Source: Phycisphaerales bacterium | GTDB taxonomy: Bacteria > Planctomycetota > Phycisphaerae > Phycisphaerales > SM1A02 | DNA: 64,000 nucleotides | Direction of reading: 5' to 3' | Assembly (NCBI GenBank): GCA_029260575.1 | Contig: JAJDDB010000012.1 | Location: 1-64,000, forward strand | Shown: one piece after another, positions 1-11,592 of the stretch | Layout of the letters: every line of letters begins with the position of its first letter | Position numbering within the stretch: the stretch's first letter is position 1 | Notes under the pieces: generated by a model | Database searches by the model: none | The model's input: only the letters and a program-made list of their open reading frames with translations | What the model was told of the DNA's origin: nothing | Position numbers and translations under genes: made by a program

Positions 1-1927
<1,927 letters not shown>

Positions 1928-2469
1928 ACATCGACCCGATCCCGACTCGTCAGCTACGCCACTTTCGCAATCGCAACTTCAAAATCCAAACCAGATCGTG
2001 TGATCTCTATTCAATTCAGGACACTCAATATGAGATGTGTTCGGTATCGTGCACCATGCTCACTGACAGCCCCGTGGAGAGGTCGCAGCACACATGGTGC
2101 CCGCAATACAACAATATGACTTGTCAAAGAACGCCTGCCGGTCAGGCCAAAGCCCGGCCAGCCCTGAGAAACCAAATCAGTACTCAGGCGGAACCCGGAA
2201 GGATACCCTGCTCGCCGACGCTGTCAACTCGCCCGGAACCCCTTCCTGACCATTTTGTAGAAGGTTTTTTGGCCCAGAGATTCATGGCCGCCGTGTGAGC
2301 GGTGTTGATTCAGGGGCTATCCCCATGCGTCGTGGAGAACTGCCCCGGCCGTTGGACATCCCTGAAACACGATGCGTGATGCGCGCAGAACCAGAGCCCG
2401 GCCGTGATGCGCAACGCACCTTGGCCGGACTCTGCGAACATTGGACAGAACATTGTTTTTCTACATGTC
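1928..2469 (-). promoter_or_regulatory. 23S rRNA leader and intergenic region
   Basis: About 540 bases separate the 23S 5' end from the next coding region. I see no tRNA and no 16S 3' end (no AAGGAGGTGATCC in the expected orientation). On the minus strand, 2121-2132 reads GTTCTTTGACAA, which resembles the boxA antitermination element of rRNA leaders and spacers. No convincing -35/-10 pair with good spacing was found. The short open frames here have no gene-like composition. The call of leader with boxA is inference. Confidence 0.5.
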
Positions 2470-3501
2470 TTATTGTTGCTGCATCTCCGCGACCGCCTCG
2501 AGACAGCTTTGTAGTTTCTCCATTGCATCTGGGAAGAACAGGTCAAAGCAATCTTCTTCGTCCAGACTCATCGATTGCCCGGGATCATCGCAGGGCCCCC
2601 AATTCGCCAGCAGTTCGAGCAGGTCAAAAACATTCACGGAACCATCCGGCCCGGTTCCCGACGCATTCGTGAAGTCGCCTGGAATCGTTCCCGGGTCACC
2701 GGGTACCTCTGTCCAGTTCGCAAGCAGCAGTAACAAGTCGAAGACATTCACTTCATTATCAGGGCACCCAAGTGGCCCGAACACGTTGGTAATATCCGCG
2801 TCGCAACCACCGCACTCTGCAAATTCGGTGCATGGCAGGCCATCCTCAACCATGCCCTCGATAATTCCAGCAAGCAGCGTGCCTGCTTCGGAATACTCGT
2901 CCATATTCGAATCGTTATTGTCGAGAATCACCGCGCTAACGCCCGACGTGGCAAGAGCGATGCGCGAGTACAGACTGGCGTGCGTCACCGATACAGATTG
3001 GCTATCTCTGAAACCCATGACAGGAACCACAAACACACCATTGGCATTGGCTTGCGAGATGACTCTGTTCGTTGACAGTTCATCATCAAACTCAAGGTTA
3101 TCCCCATCGCTCGGACCTTCATCACTGTACGGAATGATGATTCGCACATTGCCGCGCCAGGGATAATCCTCGGCAAGAATCGCCGTCGCCGCCCCCCACT
3201 CTTCATTATCAGTGTGAAGCAGTTCGTCGTTCCCCGTTGCGGGATCGGGAGCTGCAATCGGGTTGGTTCCTTCCTGGAAGAAATCATGCAGCGTATCGGT
3301 CGTTTCATCGTCACAAGTCAAAGGGCTGTTTCCGAGTTTGAATACTTTGACGACGACATCCGAACCCGTGACGTCGTTGGCCGCTGTACGCACTGCATCA
3401 ATCACATCTGCGCAGAATGCGTCAGCTTCGTCGCCATGAAACAAGTCACTCACTTGTGAAGAAGATGTGTCAATAAGGAACAGGATATCCGCGCCGCACA
3501 C
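2470..3501 (-). CDS. VWA domain plus dockerin-like repeats, probable 3' part of a frameshifted gene
   Basis: The 343 residues begin at a GTG with no signal peptide. A von Willebrand A-type domain starts at once: ILFLIDTSSS carries the MIDAS DxSxS motif. Two dockerin-like calcium-binding repeats follow near the C-terminus, each with an NVFDLLxLLANW core. The frame opens just after a stop codon near 3530 and overlaps the end of the upstream beta-helix frame by 52 bases. Just upstream of the GTG the frame reads DEIDACEVCGADILF, which continues the Cys/Asp-rich tail of the upstream protein. I infer that both are one gene broken by a single-base frameshift or a sequencing error. A secreted VWA/dockerin protein without its own export signal would be unusual. 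Independent translation from the GTG cannot be excluded. Confidence 0.6.
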   Translation of the reverse strand: MCGADILFLIDTSSSQVSDLFHGDEADAFCADVIDAVRTAANDVTGSDVVVKVFKLGNSPLTCDDETTDTLHDFFQEGTNPIAAPDPATGNDELLHTDNEEWGAATAILAEDYPWRGNVRIIIPYSDEGPSDGDNLEFDDELSTNRVISQANANGVFVVPVMGFRDSQSVSVTHASLYSRIALATSGVSAVILDNNDSNMDEYSEAGTLLAGIIEGMVEDGLPCTEFAECGGCDADITNVFGPLGCPDNEVNVFDLLLLLANWTEVPGDPGTIPGDFTNASGTGPDGSVNVFDLLELLANWGPCDDPGQSMSLDEEDCFDLFFPDAMEKLQSCLEAVAEMQQQ

Positions 3502-4814
3502 TTCACACGCATCGATCTCATCATGAAGTCACAATCGACCGCACTGCACGAGTCGATAGCACAGTCATCCGGAATGCCATCATTATCGCAGTCATTATCA
3601 GTAAGGTCTTCACAATCCGGTACCTGATCGCCGTCGCAATCATTGACGAGTTCATAGGCGCCCAGGTCCACGGGACCGCCTGCCTGACGACAATTCAGAT
3701 CGAGGTCCGGTGTTGGCTCGACAGCGTCGGCGTCGTAGTCAACATCACCGCGATCCAGTTGAATGGCTTCAAGAAGACCTACATTCAAACATCCGGAAGT
3801 ATTGTCCAATCGATAATCATCATTGGCAGTATCAGAAAACTCAGGGTCGACATCAATGTTGCCGTTGCCGCTGAATGCTGAGAGGTCTTCGATGCACGAA
3901 TACTGGATGGTGATGTTGCCCGCCGTCAGCTCGTCGAGCTGATCATCTTCATCGGTCGAGGTATTGACATCGTTGTTCCAGAAGATGCTGTTGGCAATGA
4001 AGGCGTCTCCTTCAGACCAACTTCCGCCGCCGGCCGTTGTCGCCGAGTTATCGACGATCGTGCAGTTCACGAGATTGATGTCGCTTACATGCCACACAGC
4101 GCCACCTTCTGCCGCGGAATTCTCGTAAAACAAACAATTCATCATGACGACATCACTGCTCTGGGCAGCAATCGCACCACCCTCGGTGCCGGTGTTGTTG
4201 TGGAAAATGCAGTTCGAGATGTATGTCACCACCGCGTCCCCCCCGAAAGGAGACGGATTTTCAAAACCAACAGCTCCGCCGCGCTCGCCCGTGTTGCCGG
4301 TGAAGACGCAGTTGGTGATCTCGACAGCGTTCGCCGAGTTGTCAATCCACACGCCGCCGCCACGTTTGGCGCTGCTCGGTCCGGTGGTTGCGTTCCCGCC
4401 GGTGATGACGAAGCCGCTGAGTTTGGTCTGTTCGAAAACCGAACTGCTGGAAATCGTTACGACGTGACGTGCCGTGTCGTCGCCGTCGAGAGTGGCAGGA
4501 TGCGCTACCGGATTCTGTTCGCCGAACGCTTCACCGTTCTCGAATCCGCCATAGACACTGACGCCTGCGGGAATACTGAATGTCGATGTCTCCTGTGCTC
4601 CGGGACTGTAGGTTCCTTCGGCAACGAAGATGTTGTCACCAGCGGATGAGAATGCAATAGCCGTTGACAAGCTCGTGAGTGCCTCGCTCCACTCGGTGCC
4701 ATTTCCGCCAGGAGAGGCGGATGCGTCAACGAACCAGTTCGCCGCCATTGCCGCATTGCTCAAGAGACTGATCGTTCCGGCTGTCAAGATCGCTTTGAAA
4801 CACAAGTGTTTCAT
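3450..4814 (-). CDS. Secreted right-handed beta-helix protein, probable 5' part of a frameshifted gene
   Basis: The ATG is preceded by AAAGGGGGA about five bases away. The first 25 residues form a clear signal peptide (MKHLCFKAILTAGTISLL, then AMA). The body resembles pectate-lyase-like parallel beta-helix proteins: repeated ITNCVFTGN, ISNCIFHNN and MMNCLFYEN rungs, each followed by a GGA or GGG turn. Near residue 395 comes a thrombospondin type-3-like calcium-binding segment (DCDGDQVPDCEDLTDND). The last 20 or so residues are Met/Arg/Cys-rich and unlike the rest, which suggests out-of-frame reading after a frameshift near 3520. Such proteins are common in planctomycete secretomes, where their ligands are mostly unknown. 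No substrate can be assigned. Confidence 0.75.
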   Translation of the reverse strand: MKHLCFKAILTAGTISLLSNAAMAANWFVDASASPGGNGTEWSEALTSLSTAIAFSSAGDNIFVAEGTYSPGAQETSTFSIPAGVSVYGGFENGEAFGEQNPVAHPATLDGDDTARHVVTISSSSVFEQTKLSGFVITGGNATTGPSSAKRGGGVWIDNSANAVEITNCVFTGNTGERGGAVGFENPSPFGGDAVVTYISNCIFHNNTGTEGGAIAAQSSDVVMMNCLFYENSAAEGGAVWHVSDINLVNCTIVDNSATTAGGGSWSEGDAFIANSIFWNNDVNTSTDEDDQLDELTAGNITIQYSCIEDLSAFSGNGNIDVDPEFSDTANDDYRLDNTSGCLNVGLLEAIQLDRGDVDYDADAVEPTPDLDLNCRQAGGPVDLGAYELVNDCDGDQVPDCEDLTDNDCDNDGIPDDCAIDSCSAVDCDFMMRSMRVKCAARISCSLLTHLLHK

Positions 4815-4894
4815 AGAGTCCCCCTTTCAGGGTGAAGAGTTGGTTCGGGGTGTTCACCCATCCCGAAGTGATGGTGAAAAAGGGCCGAGCCGGA

Positions 4895-6112
4895 TCAGCC
4901 CCATTGATAAAGAATGTCCAGGAGATCAAACACATTGACGATGTTGTTGCCGTCAACATCTGCAAAAGAATCTGTTGTATTCCACTGCTCCAGGAGCAGG
5001 ATCAGGTCGTGCCGATTCACGACACAATCGTTGTTGATATCAGCAGAACGGGGGTTGTCGGGGCTGAGGATGACGAATCCCCCTGCCTGGCCGTCGCTCG
5101 TGCCGCCTGTGCAGAGAATGCGACCGTCGTTGAGAATGCCATAGGGAATGCTCAACTCTATATCTGGATTTCCGGAGAGCAGATCCTGAAGACTGTGCAT
5201 CACTCCGTTTTGCCAAAGGAAGGGGGTGATGTCGGCCTGAAATTCGTTGTGGCAATAGCCAACGATCTGATCGGGGTCGTTTATGTCGCGAGCAATGCTC
5301 CGCGTTGTTCCCGGCAGCGTGCCAAGATCAGTCACAGAGTCGCCATCCCAGAAAATTGCCCGCCACAATGCATCTTCGAAACTTATGAGCCCTCGACCGG
5401 CAACATGATTCCGATTGTTGATGGCATCCCCCTCGCTGGAGACCCCTCCCGGTATTACATCACCAGCGATTGCAACTCCGTCAACAAACACATAGACCTG
5501 GCCGTCGAAAAAACTGTCGCCGACCAACCCGCAGAGATCGCCTTCTCGATTCGTCCCAAAGGCTCTGCTTGAAGGGCCTTGCAGGATCGACCCCAAATCA
5601 GTGAAGACTCCATCATCCCAATAGAAACCTTGCAGGGGACCATCATCAGGATCCCAGTTCCCAACAACCCTACCACTCTCGCTCACCGCCATGGCTTCGG
5701 ACATGAATGCCGCAACAGGCGGATCAATCCGTGTGTAGACACCGTTTTCAATGACGAATGCGCGCTTGCCGATGACATCGCCGTTTTCTCTGGTGTCCTG
5801 CCAGCCAACGATCGTGCCATCGTTGTTGATGCCAGTCGCTCTGCTGTTGAATGCTCCGGGCAACGTGAGTTCCACCACGCCGGTGGATTGCGACCAAAAC
5901 GCAGCCCGGTCAGACCCACCGATAGGATTGATATACCCCACAACATTTCCGTGGTCGTTCATTGCCAGACCAATGAACGGCTGACCCGAAAACACCATCT
6001 CGGTGATTTCGTACTGGCATTGAGCATGTGTCGAGCTGCTCAGCGTGCCGGTACACATACAAAACGCTGCGGCTAGACCTACCATCACAGATCGCATCTG
6101 AGCGCCTGGCAT
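4895..6112 (-). CDS. Secreted HAF-repeat protein with dockerin-like tail
   Basis: About 405 residues. After a signal peptide (MRSVMVGLAAAFCMC, cleavage near THAQ) come repeated HAF-type units such as ATGINNDGTIVGW and TDLGTLPGTTRSIARDIN. These are typical of the extracellular HAF family, which is predicted to form a beta-propeller. The C-terminus has two dockerin-like EF-type repeats (ADINNDCVVNRHDLILLL and NIVNVFDLLDILYQWG). The frame is open to 6250. I chose the ATG at 6112 because AGGAGG lies three bases upstream and the signal peptide follows; the ATG at 6148 is an alternative. It shares the tail type with the neighbouring beta-helix/VWA gene, so both products may go to the same surface location. 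Function unknown. Confidence 0.8.
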   Translation of the reverse strand: MPGAQMRSVMVGLAAAFCMCTGTLSSSTHAQCQYEITEMVFSGQPFIGLAMNDHGNVVGYINPIGGSDRAAFWSQSTGVVELTLPGAFNSRATGINNDGTIVGWQDTRENGDVIGKRAFVIENGVYTRIDPPVAAFMSEAMAVSESGRVVGNWDPDDGPLQGFYWDDGVFTDLGSILQGPSSRAFGTNREGDLCGLVGDSFFDGQVYVFVDGVAIAGDVIPGGVSSEGDAINNRNHVAGRGLISFEDALWRAIFWDGDSVTDLGTLPGTTRSIARDINDPDQIVGYCHNEFQADITPFLWQNGVMHSLQDLLSGNPDIELSIPYGILNDGRILCTGGTSDGQAGGFVILSPDNPRSADINNDCVVNRHDLILLLEQWNTTDSFADVDGNNIVNVFDLLDILYQWG

Positions 6113-6322
6113 CCACCTCCTGACAAGGATGTGACCTCGTGTTTGCATAATGTCACGACCCACCGGAACCCCCCCTCCCAAGGTAGATGTGCTCCTTGAT
6201 TCTACCCCACCATTGGATACCCACCACAAAAACTGCGAAAACGCAGTCATCGCCCGCGTTTCGGCCTAGTCAGCTTTAAAAGGCCGATATTTCATCGATT
6301 TTCTGCGTGCGGGTCCGGTCGG

Positions 6323-7639
6323 TCAGCCGATGCCGCCCTTGAGGTTGTCGCCGAACTTCGCGCTGAGCTGCGCCTTCAGTTTCCGCAGATGCGGGTCCTC
6401 ATCACGAAGCGATTCGCCCCCCCCGCCTGCGGATTTACCCGACGCTTGCTTCAATGCCTTCAGCGATAGGCTGATCCGCCGCTTCTTGGTGTCGATCGAA
6501 AGCACCTTCACCGAAACAACCTCATCCGGCTTGACGACCTGACTCGGACGATTGATGCGGTCATGACTCAATTCTGAGATGTGTATCAAGCCCTCAACGC
6601 CCGGCGACAGTTCAACAAACGCGCCGAACGCAGCAAGCTTCGTCACCTTGCCCGAAACCGTTGCCCCTTCTTCGATTTCGGTCATTGCGGACTTGACGGG
6701 ATCTTCGCCGAGCTGCTTCAGTCCAAGACCAATGCGCATCTGATCACCGCTCTGGTCGATCTTCAACACCTTGACATCAACCTGATCGCCTTCTTTGAGC
6801 ACGTCACTGGGATGTTTGATGCGCTCGTAGCTCATGTCGGAAATATGAATCAATCCATCGATGCCGCCGAGATCCGCAAACGCGCCGTACGGCTGCAACC
6901 GAATAATCACAGCTGGCCGAGTCTGGCCGACTTCAAGCTCTGCAAGCAACTTGACGCCGAGTTCTTTGCGTTCAGCTTCGAGATGCGATTTGCGGCTTAG
7001 AATTATTTTGCCACGCTTGCGATCAAGCTCAATAACTTCGCACGGCATCTTCTCGCCAATGAATACATCGAGTTTTTCGACATGCCGCAAGTCAACATGC
7101 CCTGCAGGCATAAACGCGCGATGTTTGGCAATCTCCAGCTCGAGGCCACCCTTATTCACACCGGTGCAGCGAGCTTCAACAGACTGACCAATTTCAAGTG
7201 ATTCCCACTCCGCCTTGGCGGTCGGCTTGCCGCGGCGCGACAGCACGTACAGGCCGTCATCTTTGTCGAACCGCTGCAGAACGAATTCCATCTTCTCGCC
7301 AAGAGCCGGCGGCTTCTCGAACTGCTCCAGCGAACACATGCCCTGCGTCTTCGGTCCAAATTCGACCATGACATCGCCGCCATGCACCGCAACGATCGTT
7401 CCGGATCGCGTAGTGGTCTGCTGGGTGGCGCGTTCGCGCAATCGTGAAACTGTTGACGACTGCGGCGCTGGTGCAGCTTTGGGCTGCTCCTGTTCCTGGC
7501 CCGCACTCAACATTTCATCGATGTTCATGTCCCCGAGTGCTGCTTCGATCTCGTCCTGCAGTTTGGTGTCAAGATCAATCGTTGCATCGGACTGGTCCGC
7601 TGGTGTGCTGGACCCGCTGTTGGAATCAGGCTGTGACAT
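6323..7639 (-). CDS. rpsA: Four-domain S1 RNA-binding protein (ribosomal protein S1-like)
   Basis: About 438 residues with four S1 (OB-fold) domains at roughly 77-138, 148-219, 231-305 and 320-392. The last two are the most canonical, with GAFADLGGIDGLIHISDMS and GAFVELSPGVEGLIHISELS. The N-terminal 70 residues are acidic and Gln/Ser-rich. Bacterial S1 binds mRNA on the 30S subunit; proteobacterial S1 has six domains, and four-domain versions occur in several phyla. The frame opens at a TTG at 7669, but the ATG at 7639 is the better start because the protein then begins MSQPDSN. It could instead be a second S1-like regulator, so the gene symbol is tentative. It lies downstream of mtaB with about 50 bases between them. 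Confidence 0.85.
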   Translation of the reverse strand: MSQPDSNSGSSTPADQSDATIDLDTKLQDEIEAALGDMNIDEMLSAGQEQEQPKAAPAPQSSTVSRLRERATQQTTTRSGTIVAVHGGDVMVEFGPKTQGMCSLEQFEKPPALGEKMEFVLQRFDKDDGLYVLSRRGKPTAKAEWESLEIGQSVEARCTGVNKGGLELEIAKHRAFMPAGHVDLRHVEKLDVFIGEKMPCEVIELDRKRGKIILSRKSHLEAERKELGVKLLAELEVGQTRPAVIIRLQPYGAFADLGGIDGLIHISDMSYERIKHPSDVLKEGDQVDVKVLKIDQSGDQMRIGLGLKQLGEDPVKSAMTEIEEGATVSGKVTKLAAFGAFVELSPGVEGLIHISELSHDRINRPSQVVKPDEVVSVKVLSIDTKKRRISLSLKALKQASGKSAGGGGESLRDEDPHLRKLKAQLSAKFGDNLKGGIG

Positions 7640-7687
7640 TGGGATGAGTTCTCGAATCGAAAAGTGCAAATGGGCTTTTTTCCGGCA

Positions 7688-9202
7688 TCAGGCAGATGCG
7701 GCTGACAACACCGGCAGTGAAACGCCTGATGATAACGGTTGACCGGTCAGATTCCGGCTGTTTGCCGAGTCAATCCGCACAGTCAACATCGTACCGCGCG
7801 AGGCGTCCGTCGGCACGCGCACCAGAGCATAATGATCACTTCGCCCGGTCATATACGCAGGGTCCATTCGATCGGGCTGTTCCATAATGACGCGCACTGC
7901 CCTGCCGAGCATGCGCTTATGGAACTGCATCGCCAAACCATCTGCTGGGTTTTCTTCCAGAGCGATCAATTCACGAACGCGATGTTGGCGCTGCTGCTGC
8001 GGCACAAACGCATCGCGCCATCGGGCAGCAGCAGTCCCCTGCCGGGCGCTATAGGGGAATACGTGCATATGCAGATACCCGATGCGTTGTGCGATGTCGA
8101 CCGTCTGCTGAAAGTCATCTTCCGTCTCGCCAGGGAAGCCGCAGATGATGTCCGTGGTGATAGCAGGAGGCAACGGATCAACTCCGAGCTGCGCATCGTC
8201 GGTCAGCCGATCATTGACCATATCAATCATGTCCAGGTATTCGCTGACAACGTACTGCCGGTTCATGCGCCGCAGGATTTCATCAGAACCGGATTGCAGC
8301 GGCAGGTGCAGATGCGGCACGACAACCGGGCGATTGGCAACCATGGCGTCGAGCAGTGGTTCATCAACATCGCCCGGCTCCACTGAACTGATGCGCAGCC
8401 GTTTCAAACCCGGAACCTGCGCAACGCGATCGATCAGATCCGCAAGCGGTGAAACATGGCGATTTCGCTGCTTGCGGCGCAGTGCAGTTTCATGGCCGTA
8501 AGCACCTATGAAAATACCAGTCAGCACGATTTCCCTATGGCCGCTATCGACAAGCATGCGAGCTTCGCGGGCGGCATCGGCCGGCGTCTTGGAACGAAGC
8601 GTTCGTCGAAGCTTGGGGATTATGCAGAACGTGCAATGCGCATCACAACCGTCCTGAATGCGCAGCTCCGCACGGACATGTCGGCCGTGTACGTGCTCTG
8701 CGGAGACGACAGGCAGCGGAAGAACCTGTTTATTGTTCGGGGAACATTTGGTGGCTTCATCTCGTATTGAATCAGTGTTGGAAACGCCCCGACAGTGCCC
8801 ATCAACACGGAGCCAGTGATCGATCTGGCGCCCAAAGCGTTCGATCATGGTCGATCCATCAGCGCTACTTTGTTCGATGACACGGTCGGCAGCCCCTGCA
8901 AGGACGGCGGCATCGTGCGGATGACTGGATGCATAGCAACCTGTGACGATCACATGCGGCTGGATGCCGAAGGGCAATTCCTCGCCCGAGTGCAGACGCC
9001 TGGCAGCACGGCGGATGGCATTGCGGCTTTTCGCTGCGGCAGTCTGGGTGACTGTACAACTGTGGACGACTTCCAGATGAGCAGCATCAGACGGCTCGGC
9101 GGGATGCAACCCGCGAGCGTGCAGGACGGCTGCGATATCGCGCGATTCTGCGTGATTGACCCGGCAGCCGAGTGTTGTGATGCGGTAGGTAAGCGTTTGC
9201 AT
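7688..9202 (-). CDS. mtaB: tRNA (N6-threonylcarbamoyladenosine(37)-C2)-methylthiotransferase MtaB
   Basis: About 504 residues. The N-terminal UPF0004 domain has its three cluster cysteines in TLGCRVNHAES, VVHSCTVTQ and IVTGCYASS. The radical-SAM CxxxCxxC motif is GCDAHCTFC near residue 187. A C-terminal TRAM-like segment follows. The LGCRVNHAES start is typical of MtaB (YqeV), which converts t6A37 to ms2t6A37 in ANN-decoding tRNAs; MiaB would read differently here. The enzyme uses two [4Fe-4S] clusters and SAM. The start is set at MQTLTYRITT (9202); the extra upstream residues are out of family. It is divergent from the pilM-like operon, with about 200 bases between. TsaE, needed for the t6A substrate, is encoded at 58 kb. 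Confidence 0.9.
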   Translation of the reverse strand: MQTLTYRITTLGCRVNHAESRDIAAVLHARGLHPAEPSDAAHLEVVHSCTVTQTAAAKSRNAIRRAARRLHSGEELPFGIQPHVIVTGCYASSHPHDAAVLAGAADRVIEQSSADGSTMIERFGRQIDHWLRVDGHCRGVSNTDSIRDEATKCSPNNKQVLPLPVVSAEHVHGRHVRAELRIQDGCDAHCTFCIIPKLRRTLRSKTPADAAREARMLVDSGHREIVLTGIFIGAYGHETALRRKQRNRHVSPLADLIDRVAQVPGLKRLRISSVEPGDVDEPLLDAMVANRPVVVPHLHLPLQSGSDEILRRMNRQYVVSEYLDMIDMVNDRLTDDAQLGVDPLPPAITTDIICGFPGETEDDFQQTVDIAQRIGYLHMHVFPYSARQGTAAARWRDAFVPQQQRQHRVRELIALEENPADGLAMQFHKRMLGRAVRVIMEQPDRMDPAYMTGRSDHYALVRVPTDASRGTMLTVRIDSANSRNLTGQPLSSGVSLPVLSAASA

Positions 9203-9411
9203 CGGAGCAATTATGCTATCGACGGTGGCGCTGAAGGCCACCTTCGAGTGCATTCAACAGCGATTTTTGAATTGACTGCGTTTTCGCAGCCTTTCGGGCG
9301 GTCCGAGGGGCGTTTGTGTATGATCGGGTGAATCCGTCGGCACGTGGCCGCGTACACGCCCTGTGCGGCCAGCGCGCAATCGGAATCCTGAAACTACGGA
9401 GCAACAGACTG
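9203..9411. promoter_or_regulatory. Divergent intergenic region between mtaB and the pilM-like operon
   Basis: The stretch must hold both promoters. On the plus strand a TATGAT -10 candidate lies at 9319-9324, but no good -35 is found at the right spacing. CGGAG a few bases before the ATG at 9412 is a weak ribosome binding site. Nothing else recognisable. Confidence 0.35.
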
Positions 9412-11592
9412 ATGGCGACTCCCAAAGCAGCCTGGGGTATCGAAATAGGCGCCCATGCCATCAAGGCAATTCGCCTTGAACGGGATGGCGATGCGGTCAC
9501 CGTGTCCGACTTCACGGTGATTCAACACAAGAAGGTGCTGACCACCCCCGACCTTGATCGCGATGAAATGGTTCGCCTCGGGCTTGGGCAATTCATCAGC
9601 CAGAAGTCGCTGGAGAATGAGCATCTTGTGATGTCTGTTCCCGGCCACTCTGCGTTTGCGCGGTTTGCCAAGTTGCCGCCGGTGGAACCAAAGAAGGTTC
9701 CGGACATCGTCAAGTTTGAAGCGGTGCAGCAGATTCCTTTTCCGATTGATGAAGTCGAATGGGACTACCAGACGTTTTCGAGCGAAGATTCGCCGGAGAC
9801 TGAAGTCGGCATCTTTGCGATCACACGTGAGCGCGTGCAGCACATGTTGAACCTGTACAGCGAACTGGGCATGTCGCCTGAACGGCTGACGCTGAGCCCG
9901 GTGTCTGTGTACAACGCAATGGCGTATGACCATAACCTGCGCGATCGCGGTGAGCCGGTGATGTACCTTGACATTGGTACGCAGGCGACGGACGTCATCA
10001 TTGCCAATGAAGGCCGCTGCTGGATTCGTACCTTCCCACTTGGCGGCACGCACTTTACTGAAGCAATCGCAAGTGCATTCAAACTGAGTTATTCCAAAGC
10101 GGAAAAACTCAAACTGGAAGCAGCAACAAGCAAGTATGCCAAGCAGATTATGCAGGCGATGCGACCCGTGTTCAGCGATCTGCTGCAGGATCTGCAGCGT
10201 TCAATTGGCTACTACCATTCGCTGAATCGCGATGTTGAATTGAACACCGTGATCGGGCTCGGTTCGACGTTCAAGATTCCTGGCCTGCGGAAGTTCATCG
10301 GCCAGCAGTTGCAGGTCAACGTGCTCCGGCTGGATGAATACAAGAAGATTCAGGTCACCGGACGTGAAGCAGCATCATTTGCAGAACATGCGGTGAACTT
10401 CGCGACTGCCTACGGGTTGGCGCTACAAGGCGTGGGCCTTGCGCAGATTGATGCGAATCTTGTACCGGTGTCGAACCTGCGTGAGCAACTGTGGCGCGGC
10501 AAGACCAAGTGGTTTGCAGCAGCGGCTGCGATTGTCATCGTCGGCGCGGGTATGACGCTATACCGCCCGTTTGCAGATCAGACAGCGCTGTCCGACGGAA
10601 CTTCTGCGGATTACCAGTCTGTGCTCGATCGCGGCAAGCGCGTGAAGACGCAGTACGACACGATCAAATCGACAACGCCGAGCACCGCAGCGGCGGATAA
10701 CATGCGGCAGTTGCTTGACTATCGCGACATCTGGCCGCATCTGATTCGCGATGCCGGTGATGCGCTTGCGGCGGCAGACCCGCAATCGGAGGTCTTGTCC
10801 GGCGATGTAAACGCTGTGAGCGAATTAGATGCTGAAGAGATCCGACTTGTGTCGCTGAACGATCTCAGCGCACAATACATGTTTGATTCGCAGACCAAGT
10901 CACGGACGATGCAGGTGACGATGGATGTGGAACTCAGTCATCGTCGACCTGAAGAATTTCTTGTTGATACGGTGGCGAATTGGCTTCGCAGGAATGCCGA
11001 ACGCCCCGGCGTGCCGTATCGCATCATCCCAAGTTCAGTCAGTATCAACCCCGAGCAGATGCAGCGGTTGGTGCTCAGAGATGATGGAAGCACGGAGCTG
11101 CGCGGCGGACCGAGCGGCAGTTCCGGCGGTGGCATGGCCAGTGGAAACAACTCCGGTGGTGGTTGGAAGCCACCAACGCAGCAACCGCCGAGTTTCGGCG
11201 GCGGCGATAATTCCGGTGGTGGCGGCATGGCATCAGGCGGCGGCGGCACACGAACGCGTCGGCAACCCGGCGGCGGTGGCGCACCGCGGCGCGCCCCCGG
11301 CGGCGGCATGGCAGCGGGTGCCGGTGGTGGTGGCACACCAACGCCGCAACCGAATCCTGGCAATGCACCACCGACGCCGAGCGGCAATCGTTCCAGCGGT
11401 GGACAAACGACAACCGTGACTGCTGCGAATCTTGACGATTTGGCCCCAATGCCCCAGCGCCCGAAATTGCATTCCGCTGGTGACACGATCTATCGCGTTC
11501 CCATCACCTTTGAGATCGAAATTCTTGATTCTTCGAAGCCGGCATCAGCGACAACAGCGTCCAGCAACAGCGGCAATGAGGTACCCTCATGA
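9412..11592 (+). CDS. pilM: PilM-like actin-fold protein fused to a membrane/periplasmic domain with Gly-rich segment
   Basis: About 726 residues. The first 350 form a PilM/FtsA-type actin-like ATPase: WGIEIGAHAIKAIRLER at the start and YLDIGTQATDVII for the second phosphate loop. A single membrane helix follows at about 367-384 (WFAAAAAIVIVGAGMTLY), then a periplasmic part with a PilN-like topology. Residues about 565-663 are very rich in Gly, with three GGGMA motifs. PilM normally is a cytoplasmic protein of 350 residues that binds PilN, so this looks like a PilM-PilN fusion extended by a linker. The start at 9412 was chosen because the protein then begins MATPKAAWGIEIG. The stop overlaps the next start by four bases. 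PilM function is known from type IV pili; here it is inference, because no pilin, PilB or PilQ gene is nearby. Confidence 0.8.
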   Translation: MATPKAAWGIEIGAHAIKAIRLERDGDAVTVSDFTVIQHKKVLTTPDLDRDEMVRLGLGQFISQKSLENEHLVMSVPGHSAFARFAKLPPVEPKKVPDIVKFEAVQQIPFPIDEVEWDYQTFSSEDSPETEVGIFAITRERVQHMLNLYSELGMSPERLTLSPVSVYNAMAYDHNLRDRGEPVMYLDIGTQATDVIIANEGRCWIRTFPLGGTHFTEAIASAFKLSYSKAEKLKLEAATSKYAKQIMQAMRPVFSDLLQDLQRSIGYYHSLNRDVELNTVIGLGSTFKIPGLRKFIGQQLQVNVLRLDEYKKIQVTGREAASFAEHAVNFATAYGLALQGVGLAQIDANLVPVSNLREQLWRGKTKWFAAAAAIVIVGAGMTLYRPFADQTALSDGTSADYQSVLDRGKRVKTQYDTIKSTTPSTAAADNMRQLLDYRDIWPHLIRDAGDALAAADPQSEVLSGDVNAVSELDAEEIRLVSLNDLSAQYMFDSQTKSRTMQVTMDVELSHRRPEEFLVDTVANWLRRNAERPGVPYRIIPSSVSINPEQMQRLVLRDDGSTELRGGPSGSSGGGMASGNNSGGGWKPPTQQPPSFGGGDNSGGGGMASGGGGTRTRRQPGGGGAPRRAPGGGMAAGAGGGGTPTPQPNPGNAPPTPSGNRSSGGQTTTVTAANLDDLAPMPQRPKLHSAGDTIYRVPITFEIEILDSSKPASATTASSNSGNEVPS

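Noticed and set aside
11100-11400. Possible tandem DNA repeat or CRISPR-like array
   Set aside because: The repeated GGCGGCGGCATGGC units encode the Gly-rich linker. Spacing is irregular and there are no unique spacers.
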